Shown one piece after another: positions 10,844 through 21,784 of a stretch of 27,197 nucleotides of DNA (position 1 is the first letter of the stretch; the number at the start of each line of letters is the position of its first letter). Position numbers and translations under genes: made by a program. The notes under the pieces are model-generated. The model did no database searches, was not told the origin of the DNA, and saw only the letters and a program-made list of their open reading frames with translations. Where the stretch lies: NCBI GenBank assembly GCA_032718475.1, contig JAUCBJ010004185.1, forward strand, positions 1-27,197, read 5' to 3'. Source of the stretch: Nemertoderma westbladi (taxonomy: Eukaryota; Xenacoelomorpha; Nemertodermatida; Nemertodermatidae).

Positions 10844-11757
10844 GACAATAAGAATAACGTAACTCTATTGATAACCGGTGGTCCGCGAAACCAACACGCC
10901 AAATATTCTAATAATTCAAAGATTCCAAATAAAATATAAAGTATATAATATTGTTATGATCTCCTCAATTCGATAAAATAACTAAAACATTAACAAAACT
11001 ATTTCTGTATTTTAAATTACTGAATTACAGTACAGCAGTAACGTACCGGTACGGTACTGGATGTAAAATTTAATAAAGTAGGCGATTTTCTCCCGTGATA
11101 TTCTGTCCGCCTTAATTCCGTAATTAATTTTGTGCTTCTTTCTAATAGTCCTACATTCTTTTCTTATCTGCTTATTGAATAAACTATTTTATCTGTACAA
11201 TATTCTGCTGTGGCTGTACTGCTGCTGTGCTGTACTCAGATACCTGGATAATTGCAGAATTGTTAATATGATGCTATTTTTTGGATAATCATTCTACATG
11301 TTCTAACAGGCATACAACAACAACAGTACAAATTATGATTCAGTGGATCTTTCTTAGCGAACCCGAACCCAATGCCGTACAACACTCTGCCGTCAGATCT
11401 ATCTTTCGCACTTTCTACCACTAAATTTAGTGACGGAAGGAGAGACTTACCGTATTAACAGTGTACCGGTATTTATTAGGTGTAATGTAATAAACTGATG
11501 AATACAGAAATAGTGAGCGAACTTTCATACACTACACTGTCATCGTCATCTATAAATACAGAAATATAAAGTGGGAAAAAGATAATGTAACTTTATTAGA
11601 TAAATAAAATAATTTGGAAAGAATTCCTTCTTGTCGCAATTTATGATTTATATTTGACAGAATTTAAACTAAACTAGGCAATATACAGACAGGCCTATAC
11701 TGCTATAGGCCTACTATAATTATTGTCTGTTTGAGAACGGAATATATGGATATAATA
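10844..11757. other. 5' flank of the LIM-homeobox gene, AT-rich
   Basis: This is the upstream (promoter-side) region for the minus-strand gene. A TATA-rich stretch at about 10924-10955 lies 80-110 bases upstream of the ATG and could hold a TATA-like element, but base composition makes that weak. I see no clear splice acceptor immediately before the ATG. A 5' non-coding exon further out (to the right) cannot be excluded. TACCGGTA words occur near 11043 and 11464. Confidence 0.45.
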
Positions 11758-11837
11758 ATACCTGAAGCAAATTAATTTGTATAACTACTGAGACCGTAAG
11801 CCGAAGTAGTTATACATGATTTATTTGCTGAAGGTAT
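11758..11837. other. 80-nt hairpin resembling a small-RNA precursor
   Basis: The left arm (11758-11789) and right arm (11805-11837) pair along about 32 positions with roughly four mismatches and one bulge, around a 15-base loop. The inner 12 pairs (TGTATAACTACT against AGTAGTTATACA) are perfect. Size, stem length and small loop match animal microRNA precursors, but a miniature inverted-repeat element would look similar. I do not recognise any known mature microRNA in it. Confidence 0.5.
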
Positions 11838-12397
11838 TTAAGTATTAATAATTAGTGAAATATTATGAGAATATAGGCCTACTAGCTAGTAATCGATTGT
11901 AGGCCTACTAAAAAACTATATATTTAAAGCGCTGCTACGCAAGTTGCAACTGCGATGGAAATAGCTAAACTTGGAACTTAATCTTCACGTTTTGTACTGA
12001 TCTGCTGATTTTTGGAAAGAATAAACCTACCGTACAGCCGTACCGCATACCGGTAACGAATTTCAATTTCACTCCATAATATTTTCCTTACTGCCTTATG
12101 CCATTTTCTTTTTAGTCTGTGTGGATTTGCGCAATAATAAAGTACGTCACACTTGTTTTTAAACAACTGATCAGCATTTTTGACAAACATACGATTAGGA
12201 CTGTTTTACTATAATCTAATACGTAACTCAAATACTCTCACTGTATATTAATAATACAGTAATTATAATACTGTAATAGAACAGCAAACCTTACCGTATT
12301 ATTTTATTTATTCTTATAATAATGCCCAATGCCATAACTACTGAACTAGGCTTAGTAGGCTTCCCTCTAAATATAGAAATAAATTATTAATATTGAC
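11838..12397. other. AT-rich spacer, no gene seen
   Basis: No supported coding sequence. TAGGCCTA words at about 11877 and 11900 and a TACCGGTA word at about 12050 continue the local word bias. Confidence 0.5.
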
Positions 12398-12546
12398 GTG
12401 CGGCGAGGTGTCCGATAATTTGCGGCAAAATGGCATTCACAGTGAGACACCTCGCTGCCTCGCCGCAAGACACCTCGCCGCACATGATCCAGTTATCTGC
12501 GCGGCGAGATGACTTGCGGCGAAGTGGCAGTGCGGCGAGGTGACCC
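12398..12546. repeat. GC-rich iteron cluster in both orientations
   Basis: Copies of a word TGCGGCGAGGTGWC lie in both orientations in a 150-bp GC-rich island inside AT-rich DNA. A perfect 15-bp inverted pair, GTGCGGCGAGGTGTC at 12398-12412 and its complement at 12469-12483, bounds the first half. The second half holds three direct copies starting at 12500, 12515 and 12531, a 15-16-bp spacing, ending in GAGGTGACCC. The arrangement resembles the iteron blocks of the foldback elements at 15.2-16.3 kb and 24.2-24.6 kb, with a different variable part. Confidence 0.75.
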
Positions 12547-15154
12547 TGACCAGCACCCGTACAAAGCTTTCATAAGAATGTGAAAATAAAAGTATTAAGG
12601 AAAATAAATTAAGATGCATTACAGCATTGCATTACTGTATGCTAAAATAAAGAATTATTTTCAAAAATTATTGTTGCTTTTTACTGTAGCCCCAGAGAGG
12701 CGAACTTTAGCCTTAGGGAGGGTCAACTATCGTTAGAAGATAACCTCTAGTTTGTAATAATTACAAACTAATTGATTTATCATGTTAATAAATACTACAG
12801 TACTGTACTGCTGTATACAGCAAAACTCTTCGCCTGAAAGTAACTAATTTCTTACCCACTCTCAGCAAAACTGGCAAAAAGTTCGAATAAATGATAAACC
12901 CACAATCTTGAACAAATTCACGTTCCCACCCAGTAGTGCCCAGATAGCGAGACAAAGTACCGGTAAAAATTTCAAAACACAAGACACAAAGTTTGTGTGT
13001 TGATGTTAAAATGAATACATATACGAATACGGTATGGCTGCAGGTGATACAATAACAGAATAATGAGATAATAAAAAATACAATAATTACAGAATTAATA
13101 TTCGTTGAAATACAGAAATAATGCTATAGGCCTACCCTGTTACCCATTACCGGTACTTCTGTAATTGCAGACTTGGGGAAAAAAAGTATAACCTTTTTTC
13201 TTTATTCTCGATGCATTTTATTTCTCATTTCCCAGTCAAAAGCGTAATTTTATTCTTAAATTGGAACTAAAAACGTAATTTTATTCTTAAAATGGAGAGT
13301 TTTGGAGTAGGGCCTACGTCTCGCAGACACTGAATTCTAAAGTTGCAATAACGTTTGAGTGTGTAAAGGGATTTTGCTCAAATTACTTGCAAACCGCTTC
13401 TACTTCGATGCTCTTTCAAGATGTAATAAAATTTAAGAAATTCCACCAAAAATAGTATATTTTACTATTTTCGCCGGGAAAAAGTCAAATCAATGGAATC
13501 CCATGGGCTGATGTGTTACTCTCTCGTTTTTGCATTGGAGTGAAAAAGTAACAATTTTAGAATAAAAACGTTTTTAAAGTAACTACGCTTATAGGCCTAA
13601 CCGATATTAAAAATAATTTATTTTAAGTATTTATTTTTAAAAAATTGTTAGGCCTACGTTGCTGCATTGGTATCAGTATTCAGTAGCCTAAACTCTTATG
13701 TAAAAAATATGTTTCATTTATTTATTTATTTAAATTGTGTTATGGAATATCTGACTACCGCTAGCATAATTACAAAACAATTTAGAATAGGTTTTGCAGG
13801 TTACGAAATAAGGAAAAACGCAGTAAGTAATTCATAATGTACTTGACAGTATTACATATTATACAAATATCAATGATTCATCATATTGCCTATCCACAAT
13901 CTAATATCCAATAAACTCAAAGTCCATTGCACAATATGTTTGTCAACTGACACGCAGTCAATACTGTACGGTACTCTCCTCCCAAACGCAATATATATAT
14001 CTATATGTATTGTTAGGGCAATGAATGAAAGGGGACGCAGCTGACGACCAATACTGCAATATAAATACACTGGCGAATAGAACAGGGCAGGCAATATGAG
14101 CTGGGAGAGATAGTGCTGCCAGCCCTTGTATTACATAGAACGGATGGGCAAGATAGGCAAGGCAGGCTCTGGAGTACAGTAACCACGCCACTGAATGGAT
14201 ATTGCTTTTGACCAATCTCTCCAATCTACGCTATCTTGCCAACCTATGGCCAGAGTGTGCAGGGCTGGGTAATAACATAACGTGTCCACAGAGAGAGAGA
14301 GAGAGAGGCCTATATGCCGCCAGTCAGCGAGAGCTGGGCGGGCACGCTATCCGACCAATATACATTTAACTAGCCCAGGCCAAATTGATGGCCGCCCTAT
14401 AACTGGGGAGGAAGGAGCCTTGGCTTGGAAATGACAAATAGAAAACCAATATTAAAAAAAGCTCATTTCCCATGCCAGGCAGGGACAGGATGTTCAACTT
14501 GCTCACAGGTAAGCTTCATTCAAAGCAGAGCAATGGATGGTAGGGATTGCAACAGGCGTGCCTTCACCGCGCTCGGTATATTACAGTGCCAGGTAGCAAG
14601 TGCAATTGGATATGTTGGAAGGAAGTGCAGTCAGTTGGTATGTTGGGATCTGATTAGTATATTGGGTATGGGCAGGGGCAGCGGCAGCTAGCTGGGCATT
14701 ATATCAGCTGAGGATGACTGTGCTGTGTAGGCGTAGTGCATTGATTGTTAATGAAGTAAGAGCCTGCGATATGATAATCATCAGAGGGTTACATTGGACA
14801 GGCAGGGATCATATTGCTGGTTCCTGCTACAGTTTCTTGCCGGAGGGGAATTTATTAGGCCGTCTTTAGTAATAATTCAATAAAGATATAGAACGCTTTT
14901 ATCTTTTCCGTCTTAATTATAAAAGGGGATTTTATTTCCAAGGCTGTTGCAGTTAATTTGTGCGAAAGCAGCGCAAGGTCGGCGAATACTAGCCATCATC
15001 AGTGAGCGGGTACGGAACAAACCTCCTCCGTAATAAAGCTTCGCCCACGCCCAACCTTCGCCCAGTCAATCCATTTCCTCATAATGAGCATATATTATAG
15101 ATGATGAAAAACTAATTACCTTATCATATATCATATATTGTACCTTGATCAATG
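12547..15154. other. intergenic region with minor repeats, no gene supported
   Basis: Short ORFs on both strands show no family resemblance. A 31-bp-spaced direct duplication of CGTAATTTTATTCTTAAA lies at 13243-13260 and 13274-13291. A GA dinucleotide run lies at 14290-14307. The stretch 14020-14830 is less AT-rich than its flanks. It includes a good splice-donor-like sequence, ACAGGTAAGC near 14503-14512, at the end of an open frame from 14425. That could mark an exon, but nothing else supports one. Confidence 0.45.
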
Positions 15155-15634
15155 AGTCACTTGCCCAATACAATACTTGCCGAATATACCACTTCCCATT
15201 ATTTTAAATGCGTTTAATAATTAATTATTGCCTTGCTTGCTTATTAAACTGGAAATTTTATCCATATGTTAATGAATGTCATGTAATGTAATTGTGTACG
15301 TAGACATGGTTAAAATTGAATATTGGCTATATGTAAATTCCTTTTTTAATAATGTATCATATTATTATATACATTATCATACTTCATATAGCCTTGAGAA
15401 GGATTAATTTTACACAAAGATTAGAATGCGGCTATGTCAATATTAGGCTAACGAGTATTTGTTTGGAAATGTAGAAATTATGTTTGTACTGTATGGAATG
15501 TATTGTTTGCGCGAAATTCTAACTGGAACATTAATTATCAATATGATACATTTATATTATTAATATTGTAGAGAGATGGGGTTTATAGCAACGTATTGGG
15601 CATGTGATTTATTGGGAAAGTGACCTTCACCCAC
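15155..15634. repeat. foldback element with 16-bp iterons (left copy)
   Basis: The left end has AGTCACTTGCCCAATA at 15155-15170, followed by two degraded copies (ACTTGCCGAATA, CACTTCCCATTA) to about 15200. The right end has the reverse-complement words TATTGGGCATGTGAT and TTATTGGGAAAGTGACC at about 15593-15628. Between them is AT-rich sequence without an ORF. The inverted arrangement of the same word is like the next element (15758-16334) but with fewer copies. Confidence 0.55.
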
Positions 15635-15757
15635 GCCACATGTAATATTCGCAGTCAGTTTGACAATAAATAATAAGGCCTACCACCTCAATTATTTATC
15701 ATTGTATAAATAGGATATAGCTATTAGAGCACAGGCCGGGTCGAACCGGCGGGGTGC

Positions 15758-16334
15758 AGTCACTTGCCCAATAGGAAACTTCCCCAAGTCACTTGCCCAT
15801 TAAAAAAATATTTCAAGTCACTTGCCCAATATTTCATGTTTAACCGAAAGTAGGTCACTTTACCAATAAGTCACTTGCCCAATATTCGACTTACAGAATA
15901 AGTCACTTGCCCAATAAGTTTTTTGAGACCATAATTTCCATTCACTACGTATTCTGCCTGTTACTAGGCCTACTACATCAGAAAATCAGATGAGAAGTGG
16001 CGCACATTGAGCGCAAGTGAAAATAGTGATCCTCTGCGCAAATTGACAGCAAGTTAAATAATTTATTGTTTTGGTTAGAAAACACCGCCACTGTAACCTG
16101 CTCCTTTCCATTAATGTTCTTAATTAAATAAAGCTAAATCTCAAAGTATTGGGGAAGTGTCCTATTCGAAAACTGGCCTATTGGGATTGGGCATGGGCAA
16201 GTGTCCTATTGGGAAAGTGACCTATCAGATCTAGTTATCGGGGAAGTGACTCATAGGGAAAGTGTCTTAGGTAAATATTATTGGGCAAAAGTCTCATTGG
16301 GGAAATGGCACTACTATTGGGTATCGACAGTTTA
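15758..16334. mobile_element. foldback (MITE-like) element with inverted 16-bp iterons
   Basis: The left arm carries AGTCACTTGCCCAATA-type words starting at 15758, 15787, 15816, 15853, 15869 and 15901. The right arm (about 16149-16334) carries the reverse complement, TATTGGGAAAGTGACC or GTGTCC, about eight times with more variation. About 230 bp of spacer separates them and there is no ORF. GC-rich words flank both sides (GCCGGGTCGAACCGGC before, ACCGGGCCGGC after), possibly marking the ends. The spacer contains a block shared with the element at 24.2 kb. It is non-autonomous if mobile; no transposase is present. Confidence 0.65.
16062..16107. repeat. block shared with the inverted-repeat arms at 24.2 kb
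   Basis: TTTATTGTTTTGGTT followed by AACACCGCCACTG and TAACCTGCTCCTTT matches 24247-24308. The 24.2-kb copy contains one extra 16-bp unit, TAAGCGGCTCCTTTAC, next to the related TAACCTGCTCCTTTAA. The two elements therefore look related, differing by gain or loss of one 16-bp unit. Confidence 0.7.
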
Positions 16335-16593
16335 CCGGGCCGGCTTCACAATTCCATTTGTAGGTCCTTTGGGTTGTAGGTGCTGTGGGTTGTAGGTGCT
16401 GTAGGTTGTAGGTGCTGTGTGTTGTAGGTGCTGTGGGTTGTAGGTACTGTGGGTTGTAGGTACTGTGGGTTGTAGATCCTATGGGTTGTAGGTACTGTGG
16501 GTTTAGGTGCTGTGGGTTGTAGGTGCTGTGGGTTGTAGGTGCTGTGGGTTGTATGTGCAGTGGGTTGTAGGTGCTGTGGGTTGTAGGTGCTGA

Positions 16594-16826
16594 GGGTTGT
16601 AGGTGCTGTAGGTTGTAGGTGCTGTGTGTTGTAGGTGCTGTGGGTTGTAGGTACTGTGGGTTGTAGGTACTGTGGGTTGTAGATCCTATGGGTTGTAGGT
16701 ACTGTGGGTTTAGGTGCTGTGGGTTGTAGGTGCTGTGGGTTGTAGGTGCTGTGGGTAGTAGGTCTTGTGGGTTGTAGGTGCTGTGGGTTGTAGATGCTGT
16801 GGGTTGTAGGTGCTGTGGGTTGTAGG
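16594..16826. repeat. 233-bp block duplicated at 19185-19417
   Basis: This block has the same rare unit variants in the same order as 19185-19417, 2591 bp away: GCTGTAGGTT, GCTGTGTGTT, two ACTGTGGG units, AGATCCTATGGG, the 15-bp GGGTTTAGG unit, GGGTAGTAGGTCTTG and AGATGCTG. A partial third copy lies 207 bp upstream (about 16387-16547). Confidence 0.9.
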
Positions 16827-17979
16827 TCCTATGGGTTGTAGGTGCTGTGGGTTGTAGGTGCTGTGGGTTGTAGGTGCTGTTGGTTGTAGGTCCTATGGGT
16901 TGTAGGTCCTATGGGTTGTAGGTACTGTGGGTTGTAGGTGCTCTGGGTTGTAGGTGCTGTGGGTTGAAGGTGCTGTGGGTTGTAGGTGCTGTGGGTTGTA
17001 GGTGCTGTGGGTTGTATGTGCAGTGGGTTGTAGGTGCTGTGGGTTGTAGGTGCTGTGGTTTGTAGGTGCTGTGGGTTGTAGGTGCTGTGGGTTGTAGGTG
17101 CTGTGGGTTGTAGGTGCTGTGGGTTGTAGGTGCTGTGGGTTGTAGGTCCTATGGGTTGTAGGTGCTGTGGGTTGTAGGTGCTGTGGGTTGTAGGTGCTGT
17201 GGGTTGTAGGTCCTATGGGTTGTAGGTCCTATGGGTTGTAGGTGCTATGGGTTGTAGGTGCTGTGGGTTGTAGGTGCTGTGGGTTGTAGGTACTGTGGGT
17301 TGTAGGTACTGTGGGTTGTAGGTGCTGTGGGTTGTAGGTGCTGTGGGTTGTAGGTCCTATGGGTTGTAGGTGCCGTGGGTTGTAGGTGCTGTGGGTTGTA
17401 GATGCTGTGGGTTGTAGGTGCTGTGGGTTGTAGGTGCTGTGGGTTGTAGGTCCTATGGGTTGTAGGTGCCGTGGGTTGTAGGTGCTGTGGGTTGTAGATG
17501 CTGTGGGTTGTAGGTGCTGTGGGTTGTAGGTGCTGTGGGTTGTAGGTACTGTGGGTTGTAGGTGCTGTGGGTTGTACGTGATGTGGGTTGTAGGTGCTGT
17601 GGGTTGTAGGTACTGTGGGTTGTAGGTGCTGAGGGTTGTAGGTGCTGTGGGTTGTAGGTGCTGTGGGTTGTAGGTGCTGTGGGTTGTAGGTACTGTGGGT
17701 TGTAGGTGCTGAGGGTTGTAGGTGCTGTGGGTTGTAGGTGCTGTGGGTTGTAGGTGCTGTGGGTTGTAGGTCCTATGGGTTGTAGGTGCTGTGGGTTGTA
17801 GGTGCTGTGGGTTGTAGGTCCTATGGGTTGTAGGTGCTGTGGGTTGTAGGTGCTATGGGTTGTAGGTACTGTGGGTTGTAGGTGCTGTGGGTTGTAGGTG
17901 CTGTGGGTTGTAGGTGCTGTGGGTTGTAGGTGCTGTGGGTTGTAGGTCCTATGGGTTGTAGGTGCTGTGGGTTGTAGGT

Positions 17980-18268
17980 CCTATGGGTTGTAGGTGCTGT
18001 GGGTTGTAGGTGCTGTGGGTTGTAGGTCCTATGGGTTGTAGGTGCTGTGGGTTGTAGGTGCTGTGGGTTGTAGGTCCTATGGGTTGTAGGTGCTGTGGGT
18101 TGTAGGTGCTGTGGGTTGTAGGTCCTATGGGTTGTAGGTGCTGTGGGTTGTAGGTGCTGTGGGTTGTAGGTCCTATGGGTTGTAGGTGCTGTGGGTTGTA
18201 GGTGCTGTGGGTTGTAGGTCCTATGGGTTGTAGGTGCTGTGGGTTGTAGGTGCTGTGGGTTGTAGGTA
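17980..18268. repeat. 48-bp higher-order repeat inside the 16-bp array
   Basis: The CCTAT variant falls at 17980, 18028, 18076, 18124, 18172 and 18220, exactly every third unit (48 bp). At 18268 an ACTGT variant takes its place. The same 48-bp rhythm returns at 18524-18812, and an alternating 64/32-bp rhythm lies between. Confidence 0.9.
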
Positions 18269-19184
18269 CTGTGGGTTGTAGGTGCTGTGGGTTGTAGGTG
18301 CTGTGGGTTGTAGGTGCTGTGGGTTGTAGGTCCTATGGGTTGTAGGTGCTGTGGGTTGTAGGTCCTATGGGTTGTAGGTGCTGTGGGTTGTAGGTGCTGT
18401 GGGTTGTAGGTGCTGTGGGTTGTAGGTCCTATGGGTTGTAGGTGCTGTGGGTTGTAGGTCCTATGGGTTGTAGGTGCTGTGGGTTGTAGGTGCTGTGGGT
18501 TGTAGGTGCTGTGGGTTGTAGGTCCTATGGGTTGTAGGTGCTGTGGGTTGTAGGTGCTGTGGGTTGTAGGTCCTATGGGTTGTAGGTGCTGTGGGTTGTA
18601 GGTGCTGTGGGTTGTAGGTCCTATGGGTTGTAGGTGCTGCGGGTTGTAGGTGCTGTGGGTTGTAGGTCCTATGGGTTGTAGGTGCTGTGGGTTGTAGGTG
18701 CTGTGGGTTGTAGGTCCTATGGGTTGTAGGTGCTGTGGGTTGTAGGTGCTGTGGGTTGTAGGTACTGTGGGTTGTAGGTGCTGTGGGTTGTAGGTGCTGT
18801 GGGTTGTAGGTCCTATGGGTTGTAGGTCCTATGGGTTGTAGGTGCTGTGGGTTGTAGGTCCTATGGGTTGTAGGTGCTGTGGGTTGTAGGTGCTGTGGGT
18901 TGTAGGTGCTGTGGGTTGTAGGTCCTATGGGTTGTAGGTGCTGTGGGTTGTAGGTGCTGTGGGTTGTAGGTCCTATGGGTTGTAGGTGCTGTGGGTTGTA
19001 GGTGCTGTGGGTTGTAGGTCCTATGGGTTGTAGGTGCTGTGGGTTGTAGGTGCTGTGGGTTGTAGGTCCTATGGGTTGTAGGTGCTGTGGGTTGTAGGTG
19101 CTGTGGGTTGTAGGTGCTGTGGGTTGTAGGTCCTATGGGTTGTAGGTGCTGTGGGTTGTAGGTGCTGTGGGTTGTAGGTCCTAT

Positions 19185-19417
19185 GGGTTGTAGGTGCTGT
19201 AGGTTGTAGGTGCTGTGTGTTGTAGGTGCTGTGGGTTGTAGGTACTGTGGGTTGTAGGTACTGTGGGTTGTAGATCCTATGGGTTGTAGGTACTGTGGGT
19301 TTAGGTGCTGTGGGTTGTAGGTGCTGTGGGTTGTAGGTGCTGTGGGTAGTAGGTCTTGTGGGTTGTAGGTGCTGTGGGTTGTAGATGCTGTGGGTTGTAG
19401 GTGCTGTGGGTTGTAGG
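19185..19417. repeat. second copy of the 233-bp block from 16594-16826
   Basis: Matches 16594-16826 base for base as far as I can read, including its rare variants. This indicates a recent kilobase-scale duplication within the array, or an assembly artefact. Confidence 0.9.
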
Positions 19418-21784
19418 TGCTGTGGGTTGTAGGTCCTATGGGTTGTAGGTGCTGTGGGTTGTAGGTGCTGTGGGTTGTAGGTCCTATGGGTTGTAGGTGC
19501 TGTGGGTTGTAGGTGCTGTGGGTTGTAGGTGCTGTGGGTTGTAGGTGCTGTGGGTTGTAGGTCCTATGGGTTGTAGGTCCTATGGGTTGTAGGTGCTGTG
19601 GGTTATAGCAGTAGGTGCTGTGGGTTGAAGGTGCTGTGGGTTGTAGGTGCTGTGGGTTGTAGGTGCTGTGGGTTGTATGTGCTGTGGGTTGTAGGTGCTG
19701 TGGGTTGTAGGTACTGTGGGTTGTAGGTCCTATGGGTTGTAGGTGCTGTGGGTTGTAGGTGCTGTGGGTTGTAGGTGATGTGGGTTGTAGGTCCTATGGG
19801 TTGTAGGTCCTATGGGTTGTAGGTGCTGTGGGTTGTAGGTGCTGTGGGTTGTAGGTGCTGTGGGTTGTAGGTGCTGTGGGTTGTAGGTGCTGTGGGTTGT
19901 ATGTGCTGTGGGTTGTAGGTACTGTGGGTTGTAGATGCTGTGGGTTGTAGATGCTGTGGGTTGTAGGTGCTGTGGGTTGTAGGTGCTGTGGGTTGTAGGT
20001 GCACTATGGGTTGTAGGTCCTATGGGTTGTAGGTGCTGTGGGTTGTAGATGCTGTGGGTTGTAGGTGCTGTGGGTTGTAGGTGCTGTGGGTTGTAGGTGC
20101 TGTGGGTTGTAGGTGCTGTGGGTTGTAGGTGCTGTGGGTTGTAGGTGCTGTGGGTTGTAGGTCCTATGGGTTGTAGGTGCTGTGGGTTGTAGGTGCAGTG
20201 GGTTGTAGGTGCTGTGGGTTGTAGGTCCTATGGGTTGTAGGTCCTATGGGTTGTAGGTGCTGTGGGTTGTAGGTGTTGTGGGTTGTAGGTGCTGTGGGTT
20301 GTAGGTGCTGTGGGTTGTAGGTGCTGTGGGTTGTAGGTACTGTGGGTTGTAGGTACTGTGGGTTGTAGGTACTGTGGGTTGTAGGTGCTGTGGGTTGTAG
20401 GTACTGTGGGTTGTAGGTACTGTGGGTTGTAGGTACTGTGGGTTGTAGGTACTGTGGGTTGTAGGTGCTGTGGGTTGTAGGTACTGCGGGTTTTAGGTGC
20501 TGTGGGTTGTAGGTGCTGTGTGTTGTAGGTGCTGTGGGTTGTAGGTGCTGTGGGTTGTAGGTGCTGTGGGTTGTAGGTCCTATGGGTTGTAGGTGTCGTG
20601 GGTTGTAGGTGTTGTGGGTTGTAGATGCTGTGGGTTGTAGGTGCTGTGGGTTGTAGGTGCTGTGGGTTGTAGGTCCTATGGGTTGTAGGTGCCGTGGGTT
20701 GTAGGTGCTGTGGGTTGTAGATGCTGTGGGTTGTAGGTGCTGTGGGTTGTAGGTGCTGTGGGTTGTAGGTGCTGTGGGTTGTAGGTGCTGTGGGTTGTAG
20801 GTGCTATGGGTTGTAGGTGCTGTGGGTTGTAGGTGCTGTGGGTTGTAGGTACTGTGGGTTGTAGGTGCTGTGGGTTGTAGATGCTGTGGGTTGTAGGTGC
20901 TGTGGGTTGTAGGTGCTGTGGGTTGTAGGTGCTGTGGGTTGTAGGTGCTGTGGGTTGTAGGTGCTGTGGGTTGTAGGTGCTGTGGGTTGTAGGTCCTATG
21001 GGTTGTAGGTGCCGTGGGTTGTAGGTGCTGTGGGTTGTAGATGCTGTGGGTTGTAGGTGCTGTGGGTTGTAGGTGCTGTGGGTTGTAGGTGCTGTGGGTT
21101 GTAGGTACTGTGGGTTGTAGGTGCTGTGGGTTGTAGATGCTGTGGGTTGTAGGTGCTGTGGGTTGTAGGTGCTGTGGGTTGTAGGTGCTGTGGGTTGTAG
21201 GTGCTGTGGGTTGTAGGTGCTGTGGGTTGTAGGTGCTGTGGGTTGTAGGTGCTATGGGTTGTAGGTGCTGTGGGTTGTAGGTGCTGTGGGTTGTAGGTAC
21301 TGTGGGTTGTAGGTGCTGTGGGTTGTAGGTCCTATGGGTTGTAGGTGCCGTGGGTTGTAGGTGCTGTGGGTTGTAGATGCTGTGGGTTGTAGGTGCTGTG
21401 GGTTGTAGGTGCTGTAGGTTGTAGGTGCTATGGGTTGTAGGTGCTGTGGGTTGTAGGTGCTGTGGGTTGTAGGTCCTATGGGTTGTAGGTACTGTGGGTT
21501 GTAGGTGCTGTGTGTTATAGGTGCTGTGGGTTGTAGGTACTGTGGGTTGTAGGTGCTGTGGGTTGTAGGTGCTGTGTGTTGTGTGTTGTAGGTGCTGTGG
21601 GTTGTGAAACCGTGGCTCTAACCTCGCCCGTTATTTTCATACAGGATTTTCGAAAATAAAAAATAAAAAATTATAGAGTAAATTATAAAGTTGCCCAAAA
21701 CCATACAATCCTATTCTATATCGTTTTTTTTATGTGGAGTTGAGTACAATATAATATAATGTTTAGTTCAGAGGCCTAACAGGT

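Larger units (their letters stand above)
16359..21606. repeat. 16-bp minisatellite array, about 5.2 kb
   Basis: About 325 head-to-tail copies of GTAGGTGCTGTGGGTT. The main variants are GGTCCTATGGG, GGTACTGTGGG, AGATGCTGTGGG and rarer GGTGCCGTGGG. A few 15-bp units (GGGTTTAGG) break the phase. One strand is strongly G-rich with regular GGG and GG runs, so G-quadruplexes are conceivable. The complementary strand stays open as a 16-residue repeat (PTAPTTHSTYNPQHLQ), which I regard as a by-product. The array starts about 25 bp after the last iteron of the preceding foldback element. Confidence 0.96.

Noticed and set aside
12437-12619. 60-codon minus-strand ORF over the GC-rich iteron cluster
   Set aside because: Its C-terminal half is the translation of the GCGGCGAGGTG words, with no independent coding signal.
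14425-14691. 88-codon plus-strand ORF with an internal CAGGTAAGC donor-like site
   Set aside because: No family resemblance and no partner exon with an acceptor. One donor match is expected by chance over this length.
15733-15765. tRNA-like B-box (GGGTCGAACC) suggesting a tRNA gene or SINE
   Set aside because: No A-box, no cloverleaf arms and no poly(A) or terminator context around it.
16359-21606. CRISPR-like or telomeric array
   Set aside because: Units are contiguous without unique spacers, so it is not CRISPR. The unit GTAGGTGCTGTGGGTT is not a telomere repeat, and TTTAGG appears only where a G is missing.
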